DNA of 64,000 nt from Dasypus novemcinctus (lineage: Eukaryota > Chordata > Mammalia > Cingulata > Dasypodidae), in contig NW_026688628.1 in NCBI RefSeq assembly GCF_030445035.2, positions 1,736,001 to 1,800,000 on the forward strand, given 5' to 3'. How positions within the stretch are numbered: the stretch's first letter is position 1; every line of letters starts with the position of its first letter. The notes beneath the pieces are model-generated. The model was not told the DNA's origin. It was given only the letters and a program-made list of their open reading frames with translations, and searched no databases. Position numbers and translations under genes: made by a program. Shown in pieces: positions 48,283-60,593 of the stretch.

Positions 48283-48734
48283 TGTAAGGGTAAGGCCACA
48301 TTGGGAAAATAGGAATAGAACTACATTAGGAAATAGGAATTGAAAGTGCCTTCAGATAAATAAATAACTTAGGCTGTCTCCAAGGAGAGTGCCAATAAAT
48401 AACTTAAGGCTGTCTCCAAGGAGAGTGCCAATAAATAACTTAGGGCTGTCCCCAAGAAAAGGGCCAATAAATAACATGGGACAGCTCACAAGAAAGGGCT
48501 TTGAAAAAAGAAAAAAATAGATATGCTATCTTCAGCTAACCACAGTGTTCCGCTTCTGTGCCTGCTTGCTTGCTAGTAACCCCCCCCCTCCTGAAAGGCT
48601 ATAAAAACACCTCTTCCCTTAACTCAGGGCTGCTCTCTCCTCCATGTAGGATGAGACAGTCGCAGCACGGCTAAAGCTCTCAACTGGAACTTTATTCTAA
48701 GTCTGAGTCTGGTCAATATCACTAATCTATAACA
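48283..48734 (+). mobile_element. Solo LTR of a gammaretrovirus-like ERV (ERV1 class)
   Basis: A 452-bp LTR running from TGTAAGGG to ATAACA, flanked on both sides by GTAG (48279-48282 and 48735-48738), the 4-bp duplication typical of gammaretroviral integration. U3 contains four tandem 35-36-bp repeats, then a TATAAAAA box at 48600-48607. The R/U5 part ends in a pyrimidine-rich stretch. With no internal sequence on either side it is a solo LTR, left by recombination between two LTRs. It lies on the opposite strand from the gag remnant at 42-44 kb, so they are separate insertions. Confidence 0.85.
48361..48503 (+). repeat. Four tandem ~36-bp repeats in LTR U3
   Basis: Units start at 48361, 48396, 48432 and 48468, each beginning TAAATAAC and ending near GTGCCAA or a variant. 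The first three are close copies and the fourth is diverged. Direct repeats in U3 usually act as enhancers in gammaretroviral LTRs; enhancer activity here is inferred. Confidence 0.88.
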
Positions 48735-48738
48735 GTAG

Positions 48739-49688
48739 GTAGATGTTTGTTTATTAAGAGACAATTCCAGGCCAAATAATGCCATTTATAATGGCTTCCT
48801 GATTCTTTTTTTAAAGTCAACTGACTTTCTTAAAGTAAACTCTCGTGGGGACTCCTAAATCAAGGCAAAGTCCCACCTGGGTCTCTTATGACCACTTTCT
48901 GTCCTGGTCTACAGACCACAACCCTGTTTCCTACGTCCAGACAGTTGCCTAAATAAGGCTGACTATAGGCCCTGGGGCCAGTGAGGCCAAACTAACTGTG
49001 GCTATATTTACCTACAGACACATTCACACCAGTATTAATGTCTACCTATTTATATATGTCTATGCATATTAACTTAAAAGTACACAATATAGCCTCTGTA
49101 TCATTCTGTTTATGGGTGCTTTGACACAATTGTACATGATTTTATTTGCATGGAAACATGACAATTTAAGACAACTCCTTTCCCACTCCCTGTCCTTTTT
49201 ATATATTCCCTAACCCTCCCATCCCTCCATAAGCTCAGGACAAATGCTATTTTTGGTCAGCAGAATCCTGCTCATTTCTCTGTCTTTCCCCACCAGCCAT
49301 CCCCTGAGTGGTCATCTTCTCTGAGTCCTGTTCCTCCTGGGCCCGAGACCCACAGATACACAGCCCCTCTTTCACAGCTCTGATCCTGTGGGCAGAAGAT
49401 GCAGATTAATGCCACGTGGTGGTCCAGGGTCATGGCGGGCCTAGGCATCCCTGTTAGTCCTGATGATGATTTCAAAGTAGAAATCTTAACTACTTACAGA
49501 TGCTTTTAGTTCTTGGTATGTATTTTATTTAAAGGAATTCTATGAACAGGAGAGCCAGTTGGAGAGTTTGGTATATAAATGAAATAACAAACTGGTGTTA
49601 TATTATTCACGGAAAAATAAAACAATAGAGGAATTTCTGTGACTGATCTACCAGGTAAATGGCTTTGAATTTTTGTGATGTGGTGGGG
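48739..49688. other. Unannotated region
   Basis: No recognisable gene or repeat. Confidence 0.4.
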
Positions 49689-49888
49689 TTTTTTGAGGTT
49701 CCAGGGCCAGGGATTGAACCTGGGACCTTTTAAGTGAGAAACCATCACTTAACCACTGAGTTTTTTTTGCATTTGTTTCCTTGGTGTTTCTTTTTTGTTG
49801 TGTTTTTTTAGAAGGCACCAGGAACCAAACCCAGGATCTCCCATGTGGGAGGCAGGCACTCAACACATGAGCCACAGCCACTCTCCTG
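49689..49888 (-). mobile_element. Dimeric tRNA-derived SINE (DAS-like)
   Basis: Two tRNA-like units head to tail on the minus strand. The first (about 49888-49812) has TGTGGCTCATG and a B-box-like GGTTTGGTTCC; the second (about 49770-49695) has a B-box-like GGTTCAATCCC. They are joined by an A-rich linker. This matches the dimer subfamilies known for DAS-SINEs. Confidence 0.78.
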
Positions 49889-50254
49889 AACTGTATTTAC
49901 TTAACAATAACTCCCTGATTCTTTTAATTGTTCATAGTAATTGGGAGAATAATAAAAGAACAATAAATCCATTACTCTGTTAATGTCTTATTTATACCCA
50001 GTTATTTTAGGATTTCAGTTAGGGGTCAAGAGTCAAAACAGCTTTGAAATAATTTTTAAACAAAAAAATATCTGTGATTAAAATATTAGTTTCTTTTTCA
50101 TAATAACCATTTCCAAAGATGATCATGAATTTAATTCTAGACATAGTTTGCATATCCTGGCTTATTCAAGGATAGATTAGGTAAAAGATAGTGAATCAAC
50201 AAAGGTCCCTCAGGCTCTATTCCAATTCTACAATTGACATATGTGCCCTAGGTC

Positions 50255-50365
50255 CTCATTTAGGGATGGGGACACTGAGGCCATGTGAAGGAAAGGGACA
50301 GACCAAGACTCATAAACCTGAAGAGGCAAGGAAGAGCCAGGGTCAGCACTGGGCTCTCTTTCACA
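50255..50365 (-). mobile_element. MIR-like ancient SINE, diverged
   Basis: The plus-strand order GGGGACACTGAGGCC, AAGGAAAGGGACAG, AGAGCCAGG resembles the MIR core read in reverse, but conservation is weak. Confidence 0.45.
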
Positions 50366-51163
50366 TTCAGGACCCCTACTCTGGCTGAACTTTTGTGCTT
50401 TGTCTGTGGGGAATGGGGTGGGTTCCCTCTCTCTGAAGCTATGTGTGATAGTCTGAAGATGTTGCCTGCAGACCAATGTGGGGTGCAGAGAGGAATGGGG
50501 TGACCCTGAATTTCTGAGGTCCAGACTCAACATGTGTTCTTTACCCTTAAACATGGCTACTGCTTACTGTGGTCTCATCAGCCCTGGCCCCACTGCTCAA
50601 TGTCTGGTGGCATTGGTCAGACCCAAGGGAGGAGAAGCAGGTTTCCTGTTTGCTATGCAACCAGAAAATGACTCAAATTTAGAGGGCAAGGGCTGGGGGT
50701 CTTGAATGAGAAGAGCCACTTCTCATCTGGCCTGAGGGTTCTGGCTCCAGGCAAAAATGAGGGAATCCCAGTAGAAAGCTGTGCCCTACAGAGTTAGATG
50801 GTATGTGGGGGAAAAGGGTAAGTATCATTCCCAGCTTTCTGCTTTTAAAATAGTTGAATAAACTGAGAAAATTGATCTTGTGAAAAGTACTTGAAATCAT
50901 TATGTAAACTGTGATATGATAAAATTCTATAAGCAATTGCAATTCATTCACCAACAAGGTGACAAATCCTATCAAATGGCAGTGACATGTCCTTCACCCT
51001 GTCTAGTTGCTGGGTTTGGCATTCCTGCACAAAGGTCCTTTCACACTGACCCATCCCTTCCTTCACCAGCACTCTTCCCACATTCTCTTCCTTCCTATAT
51101 TAATTTATTTTCTTCTGAAATTAGCAAAGCCTTTGTATAAAGAATTCAATCAAGAAAACAAAA
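50366..51163. other. Unannotated region
   Basis: No recognisable gene or repeat before the old L1 5' end. Confidence 0.4.
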
Positions 51164-53233
51164 AATGGAGAGGGGCAAGATGGTGACAGATTAAGTGCAC
51201 CTACATCATCTCTCCTAAATAAAACAACTGAGTGCAGCAAAATCCTTCCTGATTGAGCTGTTTTGGGAACCCAAAAAGCAGGAGGCTTAAGGGCATCCAT
51301 CTGCAGAGAGCATAACAAAAAGCGTGATTGTGCAAGGTCAAACCATGAGTTTCTGATGCTTCAGGCAGGAGCTCTTGGACAGCTAAGCTCCTCCCTCAGG
51401 GCAGGAGCCAGAGCATTCCCTGACCCTTGCCAGTCAGTCAGCTAGAAGAGACAAATTCTGAGAGTGGGAGGGTTCCGGTGAAAGGTGGAGAGGGATCCCC
51501 TGAGTGTGTGTTCCATGGTCTGGACCCCCCTTTTTTTTAGCTTTGAGAAGCATACCACCTGGCCTGTGGAGAAACCAGGAAGAAGGGAGAGGTAAATCTG
51601 CTGAGGCAGTCTGATTTACCTAGCCTCCCTGGGATAGGGAAAATTGGTCTGGGGGAAGGAGGAGCCAGGCAATTAACTAGTCCTGTGCAACTCATCTAAG
51701 GGAGGGGGACAGTAGGAAGTGCTTAATAAGCTTCCAAGAGCATATTTAGGGTTCCCAGCAAGGTGTGGGTGCTCTCCTTCAAAGAGACTGAGAGTCATTT
51801 TTTTTTGCCTGTGGTGAGATAAGTCAACAGGGTCCCATTTGAATTTCAGAAGGGAACTCTCACACAGCCTTTTGCTTAATGATGCCCTGGGAGATAAAGT
51901 AGTTAGAAAAAAAAAAAGGTGGACAAGGACAGATTCCTAATTTGCAATTTATCCAATTCCAAAGAGTCAATCCTTCCCCAATATTGAAGAGCTAATCAGC
52001 CCAGCAGGAAAGTTTGTCTCCATGTAGGAGTTTCAGTCTTGAATATACAAGGTCTGTATTTCAATTCCTGGCTCCTCTTAGAGTAGCGACTCAATGGGAT
52101 ATGAAACATCTAGCTGATAATTTAGGACAGGGAAAGCAGAGAAAGTACCCTTGTGTTAGCTTCCCTTGGGTCTCTTATTTTTCCTAAAAAAAGGTTACTT
52201 TTGTTATATAATTTAATTTAGTACAGTCACTAAAACTCACTTCAAAATCTGCAGGGAGAAAACTGCAGAGTAATTGATTGATAAACACCTGTAGCCTGAC
52301 AAGTTCCACACAGGCTTAAGAGGGAAGTCTGTTTGTTCTTAGTGTTTGCTTGTGGGTTTGTCTGTTTTTTTTTTTCTTTCTTACCTTTCCTTTTTATCCC
52401 TCCCTTTTAAAATTCGATGCAGCCAGCTTGTTTCTTGATTATTGTGTTTCCACTTCCTTGATTTTCTCATTTCTCTGTGTACTTATTTTGGCAATCAATG
52501 CTGTCTCTTTTCCCTCCTGCATCTTTCTAACTTCCCCCTTCTGTTGTTGTTCTTACATTCCAATTACCTTTGTTTAGTCCCCAATTTTACTGACTTTTTA
52601 TTTCTAACCATTCTGTTTTCTATCCTTTATTAACTTTCTATTTTTATCCTTTCTTTTCTCTTTCCCTCTCTCTTCATCACACTGACCTGTTAAATCACAT
52701 TATATTCTTTTTTATATTCAGTTTCCCATTTCCTTGTAGGTGCACCACTTTTTTATTCCTGTATTTCTACACTGTTACATGAGTTTAATATTCAATCTCT
52801 TAGGTCTTATATGATTCTTCTGCTAACATTTACTGCTAACATTTACTGCTAACATTTACCAGTAAACATTTACTAGTAATAATATTACTATTTAATCTTT
52901 TTTTTATTTTTTTACTTCTTTTCTTCCCCTAGATGTAAACTTTTTCATTCAAGGGAACTTAGACAACAGCAAGGAAATAGAATAAGAAGAACAAAGTGTA
53001 AAATAGAAAACTTAATACACACACAAAAACAGCAACTAAATAAAACCTGAGACTACATAGAGGAGATAACCAACTGAAGAAACCCATCAAGATAAAATGA
53101 TGAGCAGAGAGCCACAAAAAATTACAAAACATACCAATAATCAGGAAGACATGGCCCACACCAATGAACAAACTTAAAACCAGGAAGAGAAGCAGAACAT
53201 TGAACACTAAACAAAGATGTCCAAACTAATATC

Positions 53234-54060
53234 ATGGATCAGTATAAAGAAGTGAAAGAAGAGATTAATGATATTAAGAAAACACTTGCAGAGCATACTG
53301 AAGAAATTGTAAATATATGGAAAAAGATAACAGATTTGTGGGTAATGAATGGCACAATCCAAGAAATAAAAAAAATCACAAAATACTCTAAGCAAATAAC
53401 AGCAGAATTGAATAGGCAGAGGAAAGAATTATTGAGGTGGAAAACAATACATCTGAAATCAAAAAAAGAGTAGAATTATTAGATAAAAAGATAGAAGAAA
53501 TCCAATAGAGACTTAGGGATCTGAATGACAACACAAAATGCACAAACATCCCAGAAGGAGAAGATAAGGGAAAGGGGACAGAAGGTTTTTTGGAGGAAAT
53601 AATGGCTGAAAATTTCCCAAACTTACTGAGAGAGATGGATGGTACATGTCCAGGAATCACAGCACAACCCAAACAATATAAATCCCAAAAGGCCTAGTCC
53701 AAAACATACTTGTGAAATGTCCGATGCTCAAGACAAAGAGAAAATATTGAAAACAGCAAGAGAAAAGAGAACCATTCAACACAAGGGAAGCTCAATTAGA
53801 TTAAGTGCTGATTTCTCATCTGAAACCATAGAGGCAAGAAGACAGTGGTATGACATAGTCAAGATACTAAAAGAAAAAAGTTTCCAGCCAAGAATACTCT
53901 ATTGAGTAGAACTGGCATTCAAAATTGATGGAGAGCTCAAAATATTCACAGATAAAAAGGAACAAACAGCATATGCCAATAATAAATGTGTTCTTCAAGA
54001 AATACTAAGGGGAATTCTGTAGCTTGAAAGAAAAAAAACAGAAGTCAGAGTTGGAGAACA
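53234..54060 (+). pseudogene. L1 ORF1 remnant
   Basis: Degenerate ORF1 protein. The coiled-coil part is readable at 53234-53473, and the C-terminal RNA-binding part at 53639-53905 contains ARRQWYDIVKILKEKSFQPRILY. These two segments are in different reading states because of indels and stops near 53500-53640. No activity is expected. Confidence 0.85.
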
Positions 54061-54129
54061 GTTTAAGACTAACAAAAAAGACAAAAAAGAAATAAAAACA
54101 ACATATGACACACACAAATTCAAAGAAAA

Positions 54130-57100
54130 TATGGCTAATGAAGTAATTTCTTGTGGGTAATAACACTGAATGTTAATGAATTAAACTCACCTGTAAAGAG
54201 ACACAGATTGGCAGAATGGATAAGGAAACTTGACCCATCTATATGCTGTCTATATGAAATTCACCATAGACCCAGTGATTCAAGAAGGTTGAAAGTGAAT
54301 AGCTGAAAAATAATTTTACAATTAACTAATAACCAAAAAAGGCAAAAATAGCTATAGTAATATCAGACAAAACAGACTTTAAAAACAAAACTATTGTGAG
54401 AGACAAAAATGGGCAGTACATATTAGTAAAAGTGGTAATCTATCAAGAAAGAACAATCATAAATATTTATGCACCTAATCAGAGTGCCTCAAAATACATG
54501 AGGCAAACATGGATAAACCAAATGGAGGAATAGATGACTCCACAATTATTGTGGGAGACTTTAATATACCATTATCATCACTAGACAGAACATCTTGACA
54601 GAGAATCAATAAAGAAACAAAGATTTGAATAATATATTAGAGGATCTGAACCTAATAGATATATGCAGAACACTACAACAAAATACAGCATAAATACATT
54701 CTTCTCAAGTGCATATGGATCATTCTCCAAGACAGACCACAGGCTAGGCCACAGAGAAAGTCTCAATGAATTCAGAAAGATTGGAATCATACAAAATAAT
54801 TTCTCTGACCACAGTGGGATGAAACTGAAAGTCTGCAAGGGCTGAAGAACCAGATTAGGCACAAGGATATGGAAGTTAAGCAACACACACTTAGACAAAC
54901 AGTGGGCCCAGGAAGAAATCTCAAAAGAAATAAGCAACTACTTTGAAATAAGTGAAAATGATAACACAACATATTAAAATTTGTGGGATGCAGCAAAAGC
55001 TGTACTGAGAGGGAAATTCATAGCCATAAATTCATATATCAAAAGAGAAAAAATAGCTAAAATCGAACAAATAGCTGCACATTTAGGGGAATTATTGAAG
55101 GAACAAATAACCCCAAAGAAAGAAGAAAGAAAGAAATAACAAAGACCAGAGCAGAACTAAATGAAAAAGAAAATAAGAAAGCACTAGAAAAAATAAACAA
55201 AACAGAGCTAGTTCTTTGAGAAAACCAATAAAATTTACAAACCCTTAGCTTTTTCCCATGTTTTTTTAAACACAGAAAAAAGAGCAAAGATGTGAATAGA
55301 CAAAATAAGAAATGAGAAAGGGGCTATCACCACTAAACCCACAGAAATAAAAAGAATCATAGGAGGATATTTTGAAAAACTATATACCAACAAGAACACC
55401 TAAGCAGTTGACATTCACAAAAGAAGAAATTGATGATCTCAACAAACCAATCACATGTAAAGAGAAAGAATCTGTCATTAAATCCTCCCAACTATGGAGA
55501 GCCCAGGGTCAGACAGCCTTACAGGTGACTTCTACCAAACATCTGGAAGGAAATAACTCCAATTCTGCTTAAACTCTTACAAAAAATGGAAATAAAAGAA
55601 ACATTGTGTAACTCATTCTATGATGTCAACATTACCATAATACCAAAGGCAAACAAAGACACCACAAGAAAGGAAATTAACAGACCAAACTCTCAAATGA
55701 ACCTAGATACTAAAATCCTTAACAAAATACTTGCTAATTATATTCAGCAACACATCAAATGAATTATACACCATGACCAAGTGGGTTTCTTCCCTGGTAT
55801 GCAAGGAAACCTAAAAATAAGAAAATCAATCAGAGTAATACACCATATAATCAGGTCAAATAAAAATCACATGATCATATCTATAGATGTAGAAAAAGCA
55901 TTTCACAAAATACCCACCCTTTCCTAATAAAAATACTGCAAAAGATAAGAATAGAAGGAAACTTTCTGAACAGGATAAAGGATATATATGAAAAACACAC
56001 AACTAACATCATATACATGCTGAAATTGTAAAATCTTTCCCTCTAAGATTAGGAGCAAGACAAGAATACCCGCTATCACCTCTCCCATTTAAAATTGTGT
56101 TAGAAGTACCTTGTAGGGCATGAGGCAAGAAAAAGATACAAAAGGCATCCAAATTGGGAAAGGAAGAGGTAAAATGTCACTGTTTGCAGATGACATGATT
56201 CTCTACATAGAAAGCCATGAGAAATCTAAAACAAAGCTTCTAGAACTTATAAATGTGTTCAGTAAAATCACAGGGTATAATACCAATGTGTAAAAATCAG
56301 TAGGATTTCTCTACAGCAATATTAAACAATCTGAGGAGGAAATCAAGAAAAAAATACCATTTGCAATACCAATTAAAAAATCAAATACCCAGGAATAAAT
56401 TTAACTAAACATGTAAAGGACTTATATTACAGAAAACTACACAATATTCTTAAAAGAAATCAAAGAACACTTAAATAAATGGAAGAATACTCCACGTTCA
56501 TGAATAGGAAGAATAAACATCATTAAGATGACTATCCTATCCAAACTCATCTACACAGTTAATGTAAACACAATAAAAATCAACACAGCATTTTTTAATG
56601 AATTGGAAAGTCTAACTATGAAATTTATTTGGAGGGGAAAGAGGCCCCAAACAGTCAAAGACTTTTGAAAAAGAAAAATGAAATGTGAGGAACCATATTA
56701 CCTGATGTTAAATCATACAATAAAGCTACAGTGGTCAAAACAGCTTCGTATTGGCAGGATAGACACACTGACCAATGAAACTGAATTGAGAGTTCAGACA
56801 TATATCCTCTCATATACAGTCATCTGATATTCAAGGAATACAAAGCCCACTAAACTGGGAAGAATGGCCTCTTAAACAAATGGTCCTTGGAGAACTGGAT
56901 ATCCATGTGCAAAAGAACGAGAGGATTACCAACTCATGCCTTATACAAACATCAACTCAAATAGATCATAGATATAAATATAAGAGCCAAGACCATAAAG
57001 ACCTTGGAAGACAATGTAGGGAAGCATCCACAGGAACTTGTAATAGGAAATCATTACATGAACTTCACACCCAAAACACAAAAGCAAAAGAAAAAAATAG

Positions 57101-57225
57101 GGACCTCCTCAAAATTAAAACATTTTGTACCTCAAAGGAGATTATCAAGAAAGTAAAAAGACAGCTTACCCAATGGAAGAAAATATTTAGTAACCATTTA
57201 TCTGATAGGATCCTAATATCCAATG
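54130..57225 (+). pseudogene. L1 ORF2 remnant, truncated
   Basis: Begins at the counterpart of MAN at 54130. Endonuclease remnants include SSAYGSFSKTDHRLGH and SDHSGMKLKVCKG (54690-54845). The RT region contains [10 protein letters not shown] near 56180-56210, and a C-terminal stretch ends in the counterpart of [10 protein letters not shown] (about 57220). Many stops and frameshifts; the last ~150 codons of ORF2 and the 3' UTR are absent. Confidence 0.85.
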
Positions 57226-57235
57226 AAGGATATAA

Positions 57236-57716
57236 ATATCAAAATCCAAGAAGGACAATGCACCAGAAGTAGAGTAAATCCAAATAGACCTACTCTGAGA
57301 CACCTACTATTCAGAATGACAAACATAAGAGATAAAAAGAATTCTGAAAGCAGCAAAAGAAAAGCATCACATACAATAGAACCTCAGTAAGATTAAGTGC
57401 TGACCTCACATCTGAAACCATGGGGAGAGAAGAAAGTGGTATGAAGTACTTAATGTACTTAAAAAGAAAAACCATCAGCCAAGAATTCTGTATCTGGCAA
57501 AGCTGAACTTCAAAAATGAGGGTGAGTCCAAAGTTTTCATAGGAAAAAAAAACAAATCCTAATAGAATATGTTACCAAAAGACTTACAAGAGACACAAAA
57601 GGAACTACTGCATCCTGAAAGGGAAAAAAAGAGAGACTTGGAGAATAGTGTTGAAATGAAGATTATTACAAATGGTAAAATAAATGGTAAAAAGACAGAA
57701 AATAGTATGATACTGT
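57236..57716 (+). mobile_element. Second LINE-1 fragment: ORF1 C-terminal part
   Basis: Directly after the truncated ORF2 comes L1 ORF1 sequence again: counterparts of NPNRPT (57270), LRLSADLTSET (57385-57415) and the RKWYEVLNVLKKKNHQPRILYLAKL region (57430-57510), followed by the ORF1 tail. Since ORF1 precedes ORF2 in an L1, this must come from another copy or a rearrangement. Confidence 0.7.
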
Positions 57717-58175
57717 TGTAGAATTTGAGAGAGGTTCAATTATTTGTGTATAGAGAGGCCAGGACTCAGGAATGATTTTGAGAAGGAAAAATGGTTTATT
57801 GACGGACTACTCAGGAGCTTTCTGTTTCAATCCCGAGCCCCAAACAAGATTTTTGAATCCCTTTTATACAGAGAGGAAACGTTAAATGGTCCCTTTGTTT
57901 CCGTTCTCAATAGGCTTGAATTAGCATATATCTTCCACATCCTAGGTAAGCTTTTATCATGGATTCATATATTCTAGATAAGCTTTTAGCATATTTTGTT
58001 TGCATTTCCCCTAAATGCTTAAAGTTTACAGACCATTGTTAAACTGTTTCCTGGGACTGGAGTCATTGCCATTGTTACCAAGGGCAGGACTGCAGTCTCT
58101 TACCATTTCACACCCACAAGTCAGACAGCTTAGGTTATCTCTGAAGAGACAAAGAGCCTCCCACCCATAGCCCAC
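57717..58175 (-). mobile_element. Probable LTR of an endogenous retrovirus
   Basis: On the minus strand it begins TGTGGGCTATGG directly after a polypurine-type sequence GCAAAAGGGGGAAATGA (58176-58192). It has a TATAAAAGGG box (about 57862-57871) and a CAATAAACC polyadenylation signal (about 57795-57803), and ends ATTCTACA. The length is 459 bp. The polypurine tract implies that internal viral sequence once lay to the right. No flanking duplication was found. Confidence 0.6.
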
Positions 58176-60125
58176 ATCATTTCCCCCTTTTGCTAAAGTT
58201 TAACTCACTAAGCTTTGGCATTATATTGTTGGAGCTATGAGGTGGATGGCCATTTGTTGTTTTAATTGATTATTTATCAATCTTCAGTGTAGCATCCAGG
58301 ACTGTTTTTAGGAGTTAGAAGTTTTTATTCTGGAGAACAGAATCCTGGGGCGTGGGCCCCTGTAGTCATCCTGGGGCCACCGGCGCTCACACAGATTTCC
58401 AGTCAGGTTCCAGGTCCATCTATTAATTTTATTTTACCCTTAAAGAGTTTACACCTTTAATCTAAAATGGGTGCTGAAGGGAGATGATCTCTTTTCTGTA
58501 ACTGCTTCCTGTTGGCCATGGGCTGTAGTCATTGCCTAACAAGGTGCAAAACTCTTATTTTATTTTAACTGGAGAAAGATGGATCTGGCATTCTGTATGA
58601 AGATGGATGAAGTTTTCACATGGTTAATAAGATGTTCATTCTGAAAAAAACAAACTTAATTAAAAATTTGGAATACCCATTTTTAAAAAGGTCATTGGAT
58701 TACAGAGGTAGACAAGGTTAGGTGCTTATAAAGATGGCACTCCTTTTTAAAAAACTGGTTGGAACAATATATATATATACATTTTAAAGTTATTTATCTT
58801 TAGAGAGAAATTGCAACAGACACTTAGCTTTGTCTGAAGACACATTCTAAGCTGTTCAATGATTGTCACTCATTCACTCTGTCAGATGCTCCTAGTGAAC
58901 TGGCACTCCCTGGGCAACTGGCTTCATTCAGGATTAGAACACCAAGTTGGAAATTCCCTTAGTTTTCAGCTGTGGGAGTGATCAGAACTACAGAATAAAG
59001 GTGTTCTACACCTTGGTTTTAATTGTACAATTTCTAGTAATTTTGACTTGTGAAATAGGTGACTCACCATCAGCAAGCAAGCCTCACTCTTGCTACACAG
59101 TAGAGTACAGTAGAATATAGTAAGTTGACTGAGCCTGGCTGAGACTGCCACCCCATTCTACAGACATGTTTATTAACTGTTTAGAAAATGAATTCACTAG
59201 GAGTTTAACATGTCCAATATACTCTCGCACTTGATCCAAAATAGAAAAGATAATGTTATAATTATTAGGCATATATTTAGTACAGGATAAGAGTACAGCA
59301 CTTGATATTAATTAATGTATTATTACCTAATGCAAAGGATTTAGAGTTGCAATTAATAGTTTTAAGTTTCAGGTTTGTAATACTTTACATGTTATCTCTC
59401 CATGAGAGCAGGCCATAATTCCAATTGTGTTTAAGTTTTACTTACAGTATCCTGGTATCATGGCTCCACTTAGCATGTTCTTCATGCAGTGAGCAAGTTG
59501 CAGCATCCTTGATCTTTGAGAGATTTTCTAGTATTCTACTAGACTGGTGCATAGTGCTCTCTGACACTATGGAACAGTGCCAGTCTGGAGGCAATATCCA
59601 TTGTACACTTGGCTGTACCGAGTCATCATTGACTGCTGCAGGAACTTGAAACTGCAATGTATTGACTAGCCACCTCATGTTTAAATAAACTTTTTAAATT
59701 ATAATTACCAACTAAAGAAATTGACTCAATTTATTTAAGAGAGCTTATCTACAATCTTTTTCCTTTAGCCTCACCAATGTGAACTTACAATTTTCATTAC
59801 TCTAAAGATTTTGTACATATAATGTTAATTTAGTTTATAAATTGACTATGGGAGATTATACTCAAGTTAAATAAAATTGAAACCATTATAGTTTATGTAA
59901 GGAATGTTCTCTTTTTCCCTTACAGGAAGCTAAAAACTTCTTTTCTTTGTTTAAGTTATGAAAATAAATAATTTAAAAGCATACTGACTACCAGGCTTTA
60001 AAACACATTACACAATTACTTAATTTGTTTAATCATAATCCAGGAAAGATATTTCCATAGTTTTTATGGACTTTTCATTATTACTGACTGAAATTTGTTA
60101 ATAGAGCCACTAATTACCTTTTTGT
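58176..60125. other. Possible decayed ERV interior, nothing recognised
   Basis: Adjacent to the polypurine tract of the LTR at 57717-58175, so it could hold internal sequence of that element, but no gag, pol or env motif could be read. Confidence 0.3.
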
Positions 60126-60593
60126 TGTTGGAAAGAAATCTTCTGGAAGAAAATAAGGCTTACCAGATTGTGGAGAAGAAAAGAATTTATTCTCAATTTT
60201 GCAAGAAGGGATGCAGAACCAGATATGGCTGGTGCCCCGAACAAAGAAAAATGACATGATTTATATCCTTAAGCCTAGCACTCAAGCTTTTCCTCTGTTT
60301 CTCTATAGATTGGATACTTCTAAAGTTACAGTTTATTTGAGAAGATCTAACCTTCCCGCACAAAAGTTTGTGATTTAACTGCTTCCTCTATCACATTCTA
60401 ACCATTTTAGTTTTTACCTGCTCCCCTTTGTCAGATAAGGAATAGAATTTAGTGCTGAAATGTAACCGACCTAGCTCCTTTTTGGGCATCCTTCCACTGT
60501 CCATAGGACTGGCCTAAACTGGTCTCCTCCACTGCTGTCCAACCCGGGAGTGGGAGACTGAGGCAGCAGGCCTCCAGGTTACACCAATCAACA
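60126..60593 (-). mobile_element. Second probable LTR, different family
   Basis: On the minus strand it starts TGTTGATTGG after AAGGGGAAAAAA (60594-60605), a polypurine-type sequence, and ends in CTTTCCAACA, so the ends form the short inverted repeat TGTTG/CAACA. A TATAAATC box (about 60260) and a GAATAAATTC signal (about 60187) lie in the expected order. It is 468 bp and unrelated in sequence to the LTR at 57717. Confidence 0.55.

Larger units (their letters stand above)
51164..57225 (+). mobile_element. Old nearly full-length LINE-1, 3' end lost
   Basis: Starts with a GGGGCAAGATGGTGAC-type sequence, similar to the beginning of mammalian L1 5' UTRs. It continues with about 2.05 kb of 5' UTR, ORF1 (53234-54060) and ORF2 (54130 to about 57225). 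It then stops inside ORF2, where a second L1 fragment begins. Numerous stops and indels mark it as an old copy, clearly older than the 9.49-kb element. Confidence 0.85.

Noticed and set aside
48361-48503. Evenly spaced 36-bp direct repeats resembling a CRISPR array
   Set aside because: There are no unique spacers between the units, the host is a mammal, and the repeats lie in U3 of an LTR with proper ends.
42232-48734. One provirus joining the gag remnant and the LTR at 48.3 kb
   Set aside because: They are on opposite strands and the LTR has its own 4-bp duplication on both sides, so it is a separate solo LTR.
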